This document shows positions 33,399 through 45,639 of a stretch of 64,000 nucleotides of DNA, piece by piece. A model generated the notes under the pieces. It worked only from the letters and a program-made list of their open reading frames with translations, made no database searches and had not been told where the DNA came from. The position numbers and the translations under genes are program-made. The DNA is from Serripes groenlandicus (lineage: Eukaryota; Mollusca; Bivalvia; Cardiida; Cardiidae), in assembly GCA_031761405.1 (NCBI GenBank), contig JASEVX010000008.1, forward strand, positions 74,568,014 through 74,632,013. Direction: 5' to 3'. The stretch's first letter is position 1; every line of letters starts with the position of its first letter.

Positions 33399-34656
33399 AA
33401 CAAGAGGCCCAAGAGGGCCAGTATCGCTCCACGGCCATAAGGCAAAAATATAATCTCCAAACAGCCCTGCCCCTTGGTGGCTATTTTTTTTACCAACCAC
33501 CATGGCTTAAAGTAATCTTGTAGAGTGTCACCCAAGGAATGTTTCTGCAAAATTATTTGAAAATCGGCCTGACACTTTCGGAGGAGAGGATATTTTAAGT
33601 TTTCACTATAGCCATATTAGGCAAAATAGCCCCACCCCCTGGAAGCCATAGTTTTCAACCAATCAACATAGCTTGAAGAAATCTGATAGAGGGTAAGCCT
33701 AGGAACATTTCTACAACATTATTTGAATATCAGTCAAACTCTTTCGGAGGAGAAGATTTTTTAAGTTTTCACTGTGGTCATATAAGGCAAAATAGCCCCG
33801 CCCTCTAGCGGCCATGTTTTTCGACCAATCAACATGGCTTGAAGGAATCTGATAGAGGGTCACCCAATGAACATTTCTACAAAATTATTTGAAAATCGGC
33901 TTAACACTTTCGGAGAAGATTTTTTAAGTTTTCACTACAGCTATATAAGTCAAAATAGCGCCGCCCCCTGGCGGCCATGTTTTTCAACCAATCAACTTTC
34001 TTGAAGGAATCTAATAAAGGTTCACCCAAGGAACATTTCTACAAAATTATTTGAAAATCGGCCTGACACTTTTGGAGGAGAAGATTTTATAAGTATTCTC
34101 TTTAGCCATATAGGCAAAATAGCCCCGCCCTGTGACGGCCATGTTTTTTTACCAATCAACATTGATTGAAGGAATCCGATAGAGGGTCACCCATGGAACA
34201 TTTCTACAAAATTATTTGAAAATCTGCTGAACACTTTTGGAGAAGAAGATTTTTTAAGTTTTCACTATAGCTATATAAGGCAAAATAGCCCCGCCCACTG
34301 GCGGCCATGTTTTTCGCCCAATCAACATTTCTTGAAGGAATATAATAAAGGGTCACCCAAGGAACATTTCTACAAAATTATTTGAAAATCGGCCTGACAC
34401 TTTCGGAGAAGAAGATTTTTTAAGTTTTCACTATTATTTTTTTTGGTTGCCATGGAAACCAGAATTATGGATGGATAATTTTTTTTTGAAGGAATTTAAG
34501 AGAGGACATTGAGAGGATGCTTCCTATGAAGTTTCAACCAAATTGGCCAAGTGTATAGGGAGAAGAAGTGGTTTAAAGGAAAAAGTTAACGCACACACAG
34601 ACGACGGACAATTCGCCATGACATAAGCTCGACTGGCTTTCAGCCAGTGGAGCTAA
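33399..34656 (+). mobile_element. Family B element, head to tail hairpin
   Basis: The head is AACAAGAGGCCCAAGAGGGC then CAGTATCGCTCC. About six ~165-bp units follow, with GCCATATAAGGCAAAATAGC, CCGCCCCCTGGCGGCCATG, CAATCAACATGGCTTGAAGG, AATCTGATAGAGGGTCACCC, GAACATTTCTACAAAATTAT and CACTTTCGGAGGAGAAGATT. The end unit has GTTGCCATGGAAACCAGAAT, then ACAGACGACGGACAATTCGC and the hairpin GACTGGCTTTCAGCCAGT closing in GGAGCTAAAAA. Confidence 0.88.
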
Positions 34657-34659
34657 AAA

Positions 34660-35335
34660 GGGGAATTCTTAATAAATCAGAGCCTGTGATAGTTTTATTG
34701 TAGTTTAAAATGCCTAACAAATGATATTTTCCTAAATATTGAATTGTTCTAATTACTGTTTAGATTTATGCAAGTTAATGCAACCATTTCCGTTATCTCA
34801 TCTTTTTCCTATGTTAAACATGAGCATAATGAGTTTTTCAAATGCAATTACAAGGGAAAAAAGAAATGTTTTTCCAGGATTAAAATTATTTAATTATTAT
34901 TTGAAGAGGATCACCAAAGAAAGAATTGGGCCAAATTATTTTCAAATCAGGCCACTATTTTCATAAATTGTGCATTTCCATTGTAAAGAGGATAACCATT
35001 AATGAACATTCTAATGAAGGTTGATTGCAATGGACCAAGAGGTTTAGGAGGAAACATTGTCACTTGTAGATGACTTTTGAAATCACTGTGGCAAAGGGAG
35101 ATAACGCTCACGGTGAGTATTTTATCCTTTTGCAAACAATTTATGAACTCCAGAGTTTAGTTTTTATCCATGGAAATTTTCCATATTTTGGCCTGTCTGT
35201 TTTCAATCATGTTTGTGGGAAAGGTTTAGAAATTACAGATTAGGAATGTCACTTATTACATCACATGATGCAAAACGATAAGCCGCTGGACATGGGGGTG
35301 ATCAAAATAGCGGACCTTGAGCATTTTGTACTCAG
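34660..35335. other. Mostly non-coding, with worn family B-like and TTAA-element pieces
   Basis: 34900-35050 carries faint family B end-unit text (AGAGGATCACCAAAGAAAG, GGACCAAGAGGTTTAGGAGG). 35055-35230 resembles the interior and right end of the TTAA family (GGCAAAGGGAGATAACGCTC, TTTGTGGGAAAGGTTTA). No gene. Confidence 0.45.
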
Positions 35336-35342
35336 GTGAACA

Positions 35343-36420
35343 AACAAGAGGGCCATGATGGCCCTGCATCGCTCACCTGTTTTTTTTTTCAATTTAACTA
35401 CATAAGCCCCGCCCCCTGGCGGCCATAGTTTCCGACCAATCAACTTTGCTTGAAGGAATCTGATAGAGGGTCACCCTATGAACATTTCTACAAAATTATT
35501 TGAAAATCAGCCTGAGACTTTTGGAGGAGAAGATTTTTTAAGTTTTCACTAAAGCCATATATGGCAAAATAGCCCTGTCCACTAGCGGCCTTGTTTTTTG
35601 ACCAATCAACATGGCTTGAGGAATCTGAAAGTGGGTCACTTAAGGATCATTTCTACAAAATTATTTGAAAATCGGCCTGACACTTTCGGAGAAGAAGATT
35701 TTTTAAGTTTTCACTATAGCCATATAAGGAAAACTAGCCCCGCCCCCACCTGGTGATAATGTTTTTCGACCAATCAATATGGCTTGAAGGAATCTGAAAG
35801 TGGGTCACTTAAGGAACATTTCTGCAAAATTATTTGAAAATCGGCCTGACACTTTCGGAGAAAAATATTTTTTAAGTTTTCACTATAGCCATATAAGGCA
35901 AAATAGCCCCGCACCCCTCTGGCGGCCATGTTTTTCGACCAATCAACACGGCTTAAAGGAATCTGATAGAGGCTCATCCAAGGAACATTTCTACAAAAAT
36001 TATTTGAAAATCGGCCTGACACTTTCGGAGGAGAAGATTTTTTAAGTTTTCACTATAGCCATATAAGGCAAAATAGCCCCGCCCCCCCTGGCGGCCATGT
36101 TTTTTGACCAATCAACATGGCTTGAAGGAATCTGATAGAGGGTCATCCAAGGAACATTTCTACAAAATTATTTGAAAATCCGCCAACCAGTTTTGGAGAA
36201 GAAGAATTTAGATTTTTTTTTCATTTCGTTGCCATGGAAACCATAATTCTGCATCGATCCCAAAAATTTGATGGAAATCTGGTGAGGTCATTGAGAGGAT
36301 GCTTTCTGTGAAGTTTCATTGACCCACTGGTTACTGAGGAGGAGAAGTTGACACACGACGCACGCCGGACAAAAGGCGATCACAATAACTCACCTTGAGC
36401 AAAGCTCAGGTGAGCTAAAA
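35343..36420 (+). mobile_element. Family B element, full structure
   Basis: The head is AACAAGAGGGCCATGATGGC then CCTGCATCGCTCACCTG. Five ~165-170 bp units follow (GGCGGCCATG at ~35416, 35921 and 36091 among others), then the end unit with GTTGCCATGGAAACC, GACGCACGCCGGACAAAAGG and the terminal hairpin CTCACCTTGAGC / GCTCAGGTGAG ending CTAAAAA. Confidence 0.9.
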
Positions 36421-36424
36421 ACAA

Positions 36425-37135
36425 ATAAAACGCCCCATTGAAAGAAAGGTCAGAATAAGCTTTACACCATAGTTTGAGACAAACAACTAAAGTTTAAACA
36501 TATTGAGCAATTATTTCAACTTTTATTAATAATTTTACTTTTATATATTTTACTTAGACAAACAAGTGAGAACTATAGCATAAAGTTCTTTTCATTTAAC
36601 TCTTTCTGTGCCAAAGACAATTTTAAGGTATTTCAAAACGATGCAGTTTCAGTTTAGACAGCTCATAATGAGCTGTCTCATTTGATTCTGCATTGTTCCT
36701 CTAAGTATTTAAAAAAATATCCTGTCAGTGTGCAGAAAGTGTTGATCCAGAATTAGAAATTAGACTGCTCTGTTTATAATAATGAATTTGATTAAAGATT
36801 CAATTACGCCAAATACATCCCCTGACATGCTGATCTGCACCTAAATAGTCCCTAAAAAAACCTTTATTTGCCTTTGTTTGCGTAGGAACGAGTGTATACC
36901 ATCCCCAGAATGCATTGAATATATGACCTTGAGTTTAAGATCATTGTAAATGTGTATATTATGCACTGAACAATTATTGATTTGATCACTTTTAGTATGT
37001 TGACATTGTTTGAATGTGAAAGTAGAGAATGCTAAACACAGGTTTTGTCCGGACTGGATGTGGTCCAAAATGACGGTAAGTAACCATTTTCACCCGGTAA
37101 GTAACCATTTTCATCAGGTGAATTCTTTCTTGCAT
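36425..37135. other. Non-coding DNA with one small palindrome
   Basis: AGACAGCTCA / TGAGCTGTCT around 36655-36680 can form a ten-pair hairpin. Otherwise no repeat or gene is recognised. Confidence 0.4.
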
Positions 37136-37139
37136 AATG

Positions 37140-38535
37140 CATGACCCCCAATCTTTCTTGTTAACACAATTTCCCTTCAATGTGGCCAAGTGACCTAGTT
37201 TCTGATCCAATATGACCCATATTTGAACTTGACTTACAAACATTCTTACGATAATGCCATTGCTGCCTGATTGCGGGCACCTGCACAGCACAATCGGGTT
37301 GCCCGGTTGAGGGAGAGGTTGGCGTTTTGAAAGAGTAATTTGACCTTTTACTACAATGTTTTCAACATTACAAAATAATTTCATTTTTAACTTTTCATTT
37401 ATAGAGTGTTTCTTAATTTTGATTAATCAATGGCAAATGTAGTGGCGGATTTAGCGGGGGCCCATAGGGTCCGTGCCCGACTCCCCCCACCTCACGACAC
37501 CCCGACCCGGTCGGGCATCATATATATCTGGCGAGCGCCGGGCCAAATTTGCCGCTCAGAGCCCTGCCATCAGATTCCAGTCGAGCTTTTCACAGAGGGT
37601 AGCAATTTAACACACAGTTTTTCAGAAAAGTGTCAGAGTAACAGTACTACAAGATTCCCTACAACAGAAGGGAGGACTGAAGGAGAAGGAGAGGACAGTA
37701 CCCACAAGGGAGGGAGAGTGGCAGTAAAGGGAATGAAATCTCTCCTCTTTAGCCACCAATGCATTAATAGCTATAAGTTGTAGAGGTAGCATGCAAACAC
37801 ATACCTCTCCCTCAATCGTGCTGTGCATGTGCCCGCAAGTGCTGTGGAGGTATCAACGGCATTTTTGTTAGAATGCTTGTCTGAATGATATCTAAGTCAA
37901 GTTCGAATATGGGTCATATTGGGTCAGAAACTAGGTCACTAGGCCAACTTGAAGGGACATCTTGTTAACATAATGGAGGCTGCATTTTTAACTTGAGCAT
38001 GTTTAAACTGTATCAGAATGTTTGTCTTAATGATATGTAGGCCATGTTTGAATATTGCTCATGTCTGTTAAAACTAGTTCACTAGGCCGAATTACAGGAA
38101 AATCTTCTGAACACTGTAGAGGCCACGTTTTTAAAAATTTGGTCAGAATGTTTATCTTAATGATATCTCGTCCATGTTCGAATAAGGGTCATATCGGGTA
38201 AACAAAAATAGGTCACTAGGCCAAATGAAGGAAAATCTTGATAACACACTGGATGTTGCATTTTGAATCTTTGTCAGAACAATTGTCTTGATGAGTTTTG
38301 CATATTTCAAACACTTTCTCCCAGTCTAGTACATGGTTTAGAGAACTATTTCAACTTGATCGAATGTGATTTAACATTGACATATATGTCTCAATATAAT
38401 AATGCAGAAACTTCCAAATATTCTGACTAAACCTGATGCCAAATTTCCCTTTGATTCTTCATGTCTTAAATGTGTATACTTGTGAGCTCTTGCACTCAGG
38501 TGAGCGATATAGTGCCAACAAGGTCCTTCTGTTTT
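37140..38535 (-). mobile_element. Family A-like element on the minus strand, interrupted
   Basis: Read on the minus strand, the head near 38535 is AACAGAAGGACCTTGTTGGC then ACTATATCGCTCACCTGAG. Core units with GCCTAGTGACCTATTTTTG, CGATATGACCCTTATTCGAA and a TGAGCATGTT-type block continue down to ~37865, and resume at 37140-37250 with GACCTAGTTTCTGATCC on the plus-strand text. The gap is the TIR element at 37254-37863. Confidence 0.7.
37254..37863. mobile_element. TIR element nested in the family A copy
   Basis: Left AATGCCATTG and GCGGGCACCTGCACAGCAC; right GTGCTGTGCATGTGCCCGC and CAACGGCATT, inverse of each other; the match continues inward to GAGGGAGAGG / CCTCTCCCTC with a 13-base deletion on the right. 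The interior has a GC-rich GTGGCGGATTTAGCGGGGGC block. A 117-codon frame (37430-37783) spans the interior, with no domain I recognise. Confidence 0.7.
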
Positions 38536-38539
38536 TTAA

Positions 38540-39010
38540 ATTGGCAGTTTAATAACATTTACTATTTTTGGCATGATCTTTCAACTTCTAGACAATAAAT
38601 ACATAAACATAAGCTGCAATTGTTATTTCCTTTCACATTTCCCCCACTTCTCCAACCTTCCAGCAGCCCCCAGGCCATCAGCACTGCAGTGCTTTGATTT
38701 CTTCAGGACATAAACCACCTGAAAAAAGGTTGACTTTAATTGTTTAATCTCTATGCAGATCTATAGAATTACAACATTGTGAAAAATACACTCTATTAAT
38801 TAATTTACCACTATACAAAACAAGTGTATTTCATTACACTTATCCCAAATTGATACTTTGACTATATATGCTTTATCAAATAAAACAACTCATGAAAAAT
38901 GAACAGCTTCATAAATTGCTTCTATTGCCAAACTGTTTTTGAAGGGATTTGTAAATACTATTATCGTCTTTTTTAAAGAGCTGTCACTTGAGAGATTGAG
39001 TAACAAAGAG
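38540..39010. other. Non-coding DNA, nothing recognised
   Basis: CCCCCACTTCTCCAACCTTC near 38640 is pyrimidine-rich, but no exon or repeat follows that I can support. Confidence 0.35.
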
Positions 39011-39012
39011 TA

Positions 39013-39830
39013 AAACAAGAGCACCGGCTGCGGGTGTCTGACGCTCGTCTCACATTATCCTGTTACGGTTTATTTATTTTATATAAAAAATATTCAAATT
39101 CGGAAGGAATATTTACATATTATAATGACCGCACATAACTGCTATTTTTAACCAGGTTTTCCGAAGGAAAAATCTGGTTATTAGTTTGGCGAAGTTGGCG
39201 GGCGGGCGGGCGGGCAGTTGGGTGGGCGGTTGGGCGGGCGGGCGTCAACTTTCCTTGTCCGGACCATAACTTTGTCATGCATAGAGATATTTTCAAATAA
39301 CTTGACACAGACATGCACCATATCAAGACGATGTGCCAAATGCAAAAAAAACATCTGTAGATTCAAGGTCAAGGTCACAGTGATAAGAAATATACTTTAA
39401 TTGAACTTTTCTTGTCCGGACCATAACTGTGTCATGCATAGAGATATTTTCAAATAACTTGGCACAAATATGAACTATATCAATATGATGTGTCACATGC
39501 AAAACTTTTGTCTGTAGCTTTAAGGTCAAGGTCACAGTGACAACAAATAGACATCAGTTGAACTTTTCTTGTCCGGACAATAACTTTTTCATCCATAGAG
39601 ATATTTTCAAATAGCTAGGAACAGATATACACCATATCAAGACGCTGTGTCATATGCACAATTTATGTGTTTGGCTTCCAGGTCAAGGTTACAGTAACAG
39701 AAAATATACTTTACTTGAACTTTTTTTGTTCAGATCATAACTTTACCATGCATATAGATATTTTGAAATAGCTTCGCGCAAATATGCTCCATATTAAATA
39801 AGTTGGCAATTTAAAAGAATATAGCATAGA
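39013..39830 (+). mobile_element. Family E element: ~156-bp tandem units
   Basis: It opens AACAAGAGCACCGGCTGCGG then CTGACGCTCGTCTC. A foldback AACCAGGTTTTCC / GGAAAAATCTGGTT (~39149-39181), a GGCGGGCGGGCGGGC microsatellite and four core units follow, starting at about 39247, 39404, 39559 and 39716 (CTTGTCCGGACCATAACTTT, CATGCATAGAGATATTTTCA, AATAACTTG.CACA, TTCAAGGTCAAGGTCACAG). The 3' end decays after 39800. Flanking frames rich in PPARP are composition artefacts. Confidence 0.82.
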
Positions 39831-39834
39831 AATG

Positions 39835-40620
39835 AGTAAGTTTCACAACCTCGGGCCCTGGATCTAGTCTGTTTGCAAAGGCATACACGCGTTACTATCA
39901 AGTAAAGGGTTAAGGCAGATCACTGATTATCAACCTGGTATTAGGGATCCTAAAATGTGGCTGCTTACAACAAAAGGTTGCTTAATATCTGTTATCTATT
40001 ATATGTTCTTAATAAATGAGGCCATCAACACACGATTGACTGTATTGAACTGATATTTGTTAGATAAAATTGTGATATATTTAATTGACAAAGTAATTAT
40101 GATTATTCATCAATAGAAATATTCCCTGTTACTTGAATTACTAGCTTTGATAAACTATTAACAGAAAGATTTGACAGATCTGTTAATTCTTAATTAAACA
40201 CCTTCCATTATAGAAAACCTGGTTTCATGGAATTTCCATGTCTTGTTCAAGTATTGAAACAAGATTAACTGTGGAAATAAATACAAGCTCTATGATATAC
40301 ATGATAAGGAAGATCTTCACGTTGGATGGCTGTCACAATCAGTCAAGATCATGAGCTGAGTCTTGTGTATGCAATGTACAGGCAAATGATATGGGTACAT
40401 TAAGTCAACTTAAACTAACGATATTGAATACACTGTATATTACTATTTTCCTATTTTTAGTAACTCTGATTTATAATATTTATAATATGTTGAAGGGCAT
40501 TATGTTTTTATTGTTTGGGAAAGAATTGAAACCAATGTAACAAACAAGAATTACGCGTAATTAAATGTCTCGCTGTCCCCTGCTTTGACTATCAATGCAA
40601 GAGTAAAAGACAAAAAGTAA
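39835..40620. other. Non-coding DNA, nothing recognised
   Basis: AT-rich without shared repeats. Confidence 0.35.
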
Positions 40621-40627
40621 CATAACA

Positions 40628-40751
40628 AAACTTGAACTTTGAGCTAAACACAAAGTTCAAAAATACAAGAAATTAAAAAAAAACAAAAAAAAAAACCTAA
40701 TCCAATATTCAAAAATACAAGAAATTCCAAAAAAAAAATACAAGCGCAAAG
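40628..40751 (+). repeat. A-rich landing-site repeat with an empty site
   Basis: CTTTGAGCTAAACACAAAGT then TCAAAAATACAAGAAATTAA occurs here uninterrupted (40640-40681) and again in part at 40708-40725. The same words reappear at 42058-42070, 43558-43650 and 45030-45055 on the sides of inserted elements. Confidence 0.75.
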
Positions 40752-40752
40752 T

Positions 40753-42055
40753 TAAACAAGAGGCCCATGGGGGCCTATGCTCTACTGGTATGGTTCTTTG
40801 GTCATTTTCAATACAGAGCATGTATGTATGGTGAAGATTGGATAGTAAATGGAGGCTCTTTTGTGTTCACAAGCTGTATTATAGCAATTTTGACAATTTC
40901 AAGGGCATAATCCAGTCATGCAAGGGCACATCTGGCTGGTTTTCGAAAGGAACCAAGCTCTCATCAATATTTAACTACTATCTAAGTTTGGTGAAGATCA
41001 GAGAGCAAATGGAGCCTTTATTGGTTTGCGAAAGGAACAGAGATCTCATCAATATTTAACTACTATCTAAGTTTGGTGAAGATTGAATAGTAAATGGAGG
41101 CTCTTGACAAAATTGACAATTTCATGGGCCATAATCCAGTCATGCAAGGGCACATCAGGCTGGTTTGCGAAAGGAACCAAGCTATCATCAATATTTAACT
41201 ACTATCTGAGTTTGGTGATGATTAGTTAGTAAATGGAGCCTCTATTGTGTTCACAAGTTCAATTATAGCAATTTTGACAATTCCAAGGGCCATAATCCAG
41301 TCTTGCAAAACAGACCGAGCTCTTATGGATATCTTACTACTGTATAAGTTTGATTGAGATACAATCAAAACTGAAGACTTTATCGCATTCACAATCTCTA
41401 TTATAGCAATTCTGACAATTTCAACGGCCATAATCCAGTCTTGCATGGCCGGATCTGGCTGGTTTTCGAAAGGAACCGAGCTCTCATCAATATTTAACTA
41501 CTATCTAAGTTTGGTGAAGATTACTTAGTAAATGGAGCCACTATTGTGTTCACAAGCTCAATTATAGCAATTTTGACAATTTCAAGGGCCTTATTCAGTC
41601 TTGCATGTGCGGATCTGGCTGGTTTGCGAAAGGAACTGAGCTCTCATGGATATCTAACTACTGTATTACTGTATAAGTTTGATTGAGATACAATCAAAAC
41701 TGAAGACTTTATCGCATTTACAAGATCTATTATAGCAATTTTGACAATTTCAAGGGCCATAATCCAGTCCTGCATGGGCGGATCTGGTTGGTTTGCAAAT
41801 GGATCCAAGCTCTCATGGATACCTAACTACTGTGTAAGTTTGGTGAAGATCAGATAGTAAATAGAGCCTCTATTGTATTCACAAGCTCTATTATAGCAAT
41901 TTTGACAATTTCAAGGGACATAATCCAGTCTTGCATGTGCGGAGCTGGCTGGTTTGCGAAAGGAACCGACCTCTCATGAATATCTAACTACTGTATAAGT
42001 TTGATTGAGATACAATCAAAACTTAAGACTGTATCACCTTTCACAAGCAATTGTT
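40753..42055 (+). mobile_element. Family C element, tail missing
   Basis: The head is AACAAGAGGCCCATGGGGGC then CTATGCTCTACTGGTATGG. Core text repeats irregularly (~150 bp) with GTTTGGTGAAGATTGGATAG, AAATGGAGCCTCTATTGTGT, TATAGCAATTTTGACAATTT, AAGGGCCATAATCCAGTC and GCGAAAGGAACCGAGCTCTC. It stops at TTCACAAGCAATTGTT without the terminal hairpin seen at 62594-62622. Confidence 0.85.
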
Positions 42056-42068
42056 TAGCGCAAAGTTA

Positions 42069-43560
42069 AAACAAGAGGGCCATGAGGCCCTGGAATCGCT
42101 CACCTGAGAATGGGCTATTTAAGACATAACTCTTTCAGCGCCAATGGCAATATCATCAAGACAAACTTTCTGACAAAATTTCAAGCTGCTCAAGTCAAAC
42201 ATGCAATCTCTATAGTGTTAACTAGATTGTTCTACAATTTGGGCTAGTGACTTATTGTTGACCTGACCTGACCCATATTCGAACTTACCCTAGATGTCAT
42301 CAAGACAAATAGTCTGATAAAGTTTCAACATGCTCAAGCCAAACATGTGGCTTCCAGAGTGTTAACAAGATTTCCCTAGTTTTTGACATGACATGACCCA
42401 TATTCGAATTTGGCCTAGATATCATCAGGACAAACTTTCTGATAAAGTTTCAACATACTCAATTTTAAAATGCGGCTTCAAGAGTGTTAACAAGATTTTC
42501 CTTAAATTTAGCCTAGTGACCTAGTTTTTGAGCTGACATGACCCATATTCGAACTTGGCCTAGCTATCACTTAGACAAAGTTTCAACATCCTCAAACCAA
42601 AAATGTGGCTTCCAGAGTGTTAACAATATTTTCCTTCAATTTGGCCTTGTGACCTAGATTTTGACCCAACATGACTCATATTCGAACTTTACCTAGATAT
42701 CACTTAGTCAAATTTTCCGACATAGTTTCAACATGCTCAAGCCAAAAATGTGGCTTCCAGAGTGTTAACAAGATTTTTCTTAAATTTGGCCTAAATACCT
42801 AGTTTTTGACCGGACATGACCCATATTCGAACATGGCATAGATATCATCAAGTCAAACTTTCTGACAAAATTTCAACATGCTCAATTTAAAATGTGGCTT
42901 CCAGAGTGTTAACAATATTTTCCTTCAATTTGGCCTAGTGACCTAGTTTTTGACCCGACATGACCTATATTCGAACTTGGCCTAGATATTACTAAGGCAA
43001 ACATTCTGACAAAGTGTCAACATGCTCAAGCCAAAAATGCGGCTTAAAGAGTGTTAACAAGATTTTCCTAGTTGGTCTTTTTTACCCGACATGACCCAGT
43101 TTCGAACTTGGCCTAGATTTGATGGAGGTATATGTTCTGATAAACTTTCATGATAGATAGATAGATAGATTTTATTTACGTATACATATACATGCATCTT
43201 GTAATACAAACAAATAAATACATAATTTCATGGTCATTTGAAAAGAAAAAGAAAAAAATCAGTTGTTTTGGGGGGTAAACTGCTATGAGTTGAACTTCGC
43301 TAAAATAGGGTAAGAGGAGAATGAGACATTTTTCTAGTTTGTTGATTGTTTAAGAGAATCACATAGAAAAGAAATATAAGATGTCATAAACCTACACACA
43401 AACAAGCTTAACGCAAATAATGGGAATGAAGATCGGATGCAAAATGTTGCCTCTAGAGTGTTAACAAGCAAATGTTGACGACAGACGACGAACGACGAAC
43501 GACGGACAAAAGGCGATCACAAAAAATCACCTTGAGCACTTTGTGCTCTGGTGAGCTAAA
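42069..43560 (+). mobile_element. Family A element, complete, with a nested insert
   Basis: The head is ACAAGAGGGCCATGAGGCCC; about eight ~146-bp units follow; the tail has GACGACGAACGACGAACGAC, GGACAAAAGGCGATCAC, then the hairpin CACCTTGAGCACTTTGTGCTC...GGTGAGCTAAAA. Left flank CGCAAAGTTAAA and right flank ATACAAGAAATTA rejoin to the empty-site sequence at 40650-40681 with no target duplication. Confidence 0.92.
43152..43424 (-). mobile_element. Probable LINE 3' fragment nested in family A
   Basis: The host family reads AAACTTTCATGAAGATTGGATGC elsewhere; here CATGA is followed by (TAGA)n, TTTTATTTACGTATACATAT and ~230 unrelated bases before AATGAAGATCGGATGC resumes. ATGA may be a short duplication. 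A (TAGA)n/TTTATTTACG end is typical of the 3' tail of a LINE in inverse orientation; no coding frame is left, so the class is inferred. Confidence 0.65.
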
Positions 43561-43917
43561 AATACAAGAAATTAAAAGATTATTTTTTTCAGCTAAACGC
43601 AAAATTCAAAAAAATATATTTGAGTTAAACACAAAGTTCAAAAATACAAAAAATTAAAAAAAAAAAAAAAAAAAAAAAGAAGTTTTTACCCTGAAACCTT
43701 TTTGATATGTTGAAGTACTTTATTTATGAAATTTGAAATTATTCCAACAAAATTTAAAGAAGCTTTGTCCAATTCTCAAAATCCACCAAAAATCAAGTGT
43801 TTTACCCCCCAAAAAGGTCACACTCGGCATCTTCAGCATACAATTCCAGAATGTTATTAGATGTAACTATATCCCAAATATGAAAGCCCTAGTACCAAAA
43901 CTTATTGAGAACAAACA
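43561..43917 (+). other. Landing-site repeat and A-rich spacer
   Basis: It contains ATACAAGAAATTAAAAG, GCTAAACGCAAAATTCAAA, AACACAAAGTTCAAAAATAC and a poly-A run (43651-43678), then text with AAAAGGTCACACTCGGCATC that also occurs, diverged, at 29550-29585 inside the 1-kb TIR element. No gene. Confidence 0.5.
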
Positions 43918-43919
43918 AA

Positions 43920-45022
43920 ACAAGAGGGCCATGATGGCCCTGGAATCGCTCACCTGATTTTTTTTCCCACTTCAGCTATATAAGCCCCGCACCCTGGCAG
44001 CCATAGTTTCTGACCAATCAACTTGGCTTGCAGGAATCTGATAGAGGGTCACCCTAGAAACATTTCTACAAAATTATTTGAAAATCAGCCAGACATTTTT
44101 GGAGGAGAATTTTTTTAAGTTTTCACTATATAGCCATATAATGCAAAATAGCCCTGCCCACTGGCGGCCATGTTTTTTGACCAATCAACATGGCTTGAAG
44201 GAATCTGAAAGTGGGTCATCCAAGGAATATTTCTACAAAATAATTTGAAAATCGGCCAGACACTTTCGGAGGAGAAGATTTTTTAAGTTTTCACTATAGC
44301 CATATAAGGCAAAATAGCCCCGCCCCCCCCCCCCCCCCTGACGGCCATGTTTTTCGACCAATCAACTTGGATTGAAGGAATCTGATAGAGGGTCATCCAA
44401 GGAACATTTCTACAAAATTATTTGAAAATCGGTCTGACACTTTCAGAGGGGAAGATTTTTTAAAGTTTCACTATAGCCATATAAGGCAAAATAGCCCCGC
44501 CCCCTGGCGGCCATGTTTTTTGACCAATCAACATGGCTTGAAGGAATCTAAAAGTGGGTCATCCAAGGAACATTTCCACAAAATTATTTGAAAATAGGCC
44601 AGACACTTTCGGAGGAGAAGATTTTTTAAGTTTTCACTATAGCCATATAATGCAAAATAGCCCCGCCCCCCCCCCCCTGGCGGCTATGTTTTTCGACCAA
44701 TCAACATGGCTTGAAGGAATCTCATAGAGGGTCATCCAAGGAACATTTCTACAAAATTATATGAAAATCTGCCAACCAGTTTGGGAGAAGAAGAATTTTG
44801 AAGTTTTTTTCATTTTGTTGCCATGGAAACCAGAATTCTGCATGGATCCCAAAAATTTGAAGGAAATCTGGTGAAGTCATTGAGGGGTTGCTATCTGTGA
44901 AGTTTCATCCCAATTGACCCACTGGTTACTGAGGAGAAGAAGTTGACGAACGACGGACGACGCACGCCGGGCAAAAGGCGATCACAATAACTCACCTTGA
45001 GCAAAGCTCAGATGAGCTAAAA
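43920..45022 (+). mobile_element. Family B element, complete
   Basis: The head is ACAAGAGGGCCATGATGGCC; six ~165-bp units follow, two with expanded poly-C inside CCGCCCCCC (about 44322-44338 and 44663-44677); the end unit has GTTGCCATGGAAACCAGAAT, GACGAACGACGGACGACGC, then the hairpin and GATGAGCTAAAA. Confidence 0.92.
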
Positions 45023-45060
45023 ACAAACAAACTTTAACGTTGAGCTACTCGCAAAGTTAA

Positions 45061-45634
45061 ACAAGAGGGCCAAGATGGCCCTAAATCGATCACCTGAATG
45101 ATAGTAAATTAGAAGCAAATATTAAACTGCAAATATCTGTGAAATAATTTATCAGGAATTCAAATGAAACTGCAAGGAGTGGACACTCAGTTGAAGAAAT
45201 AGTTTATCAGTAAAAGCCATTTGTATCTATAAAGATTTGTCATTTTGCCCCTTTCCTGATGCTGCTTTGCTGCCCTGTTTGTCAACGAAATCAATATGGC
45301 TTGAACAGTTTTTGTAGTCACCCAAAGAACATTTCTGCCAAACTATCTTGGAATCTGACAAATGGATTATGGAAATGGAGATTTTTAAAGTTTGGGTATT
45401 TTTCTCAATTTCTGATGCCGCAGCAACAAAAATTCTATACAGAATGCAAGTCTTCGAACAATTTTGAAAGAGGACCATCAAAGGAACATTCCTGTGAAGT
45501 TTGGTTGAAATTGGTCATGTGGTTAAGGAGAAGATGCTGTTTAAAGCTAAAGGTTAACGACGACGACGGACGGACAACGGACAAAGAGTGATCAGGATAG
45601 ATCACCTGGAGCCTTTGGCTCAGGCGATCTAAAA
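45061..45634 (+). mobile_element. Short element with family-type head and hairpin tail but different core
   Basis: The head is ACAAGAGGGCCAAGATGGCC, the tail GACGACGACGGACGGACAAC then a hairpin AGATCACCTGGAGCCTTTGG / CTCAGGCGATCT and AAAAAT. The single core unit (TTTTGCCCCTTTCCTGATGC, GAACATTTCTGCCAAACTAT, TGCCGCAGCAACAAAAATTC) is not tandemly repeated. A fragment lies at 32985-33110. Confidence 0.82.
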
Positions 45635-45639
45635 ATACG

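Noticed and set aside
37430..37783. 117-codon frame
   Set aside because: Lies wholly inside a TIR element nested in family A, with no recognisable domain. A captured exon is possible but unsupported.
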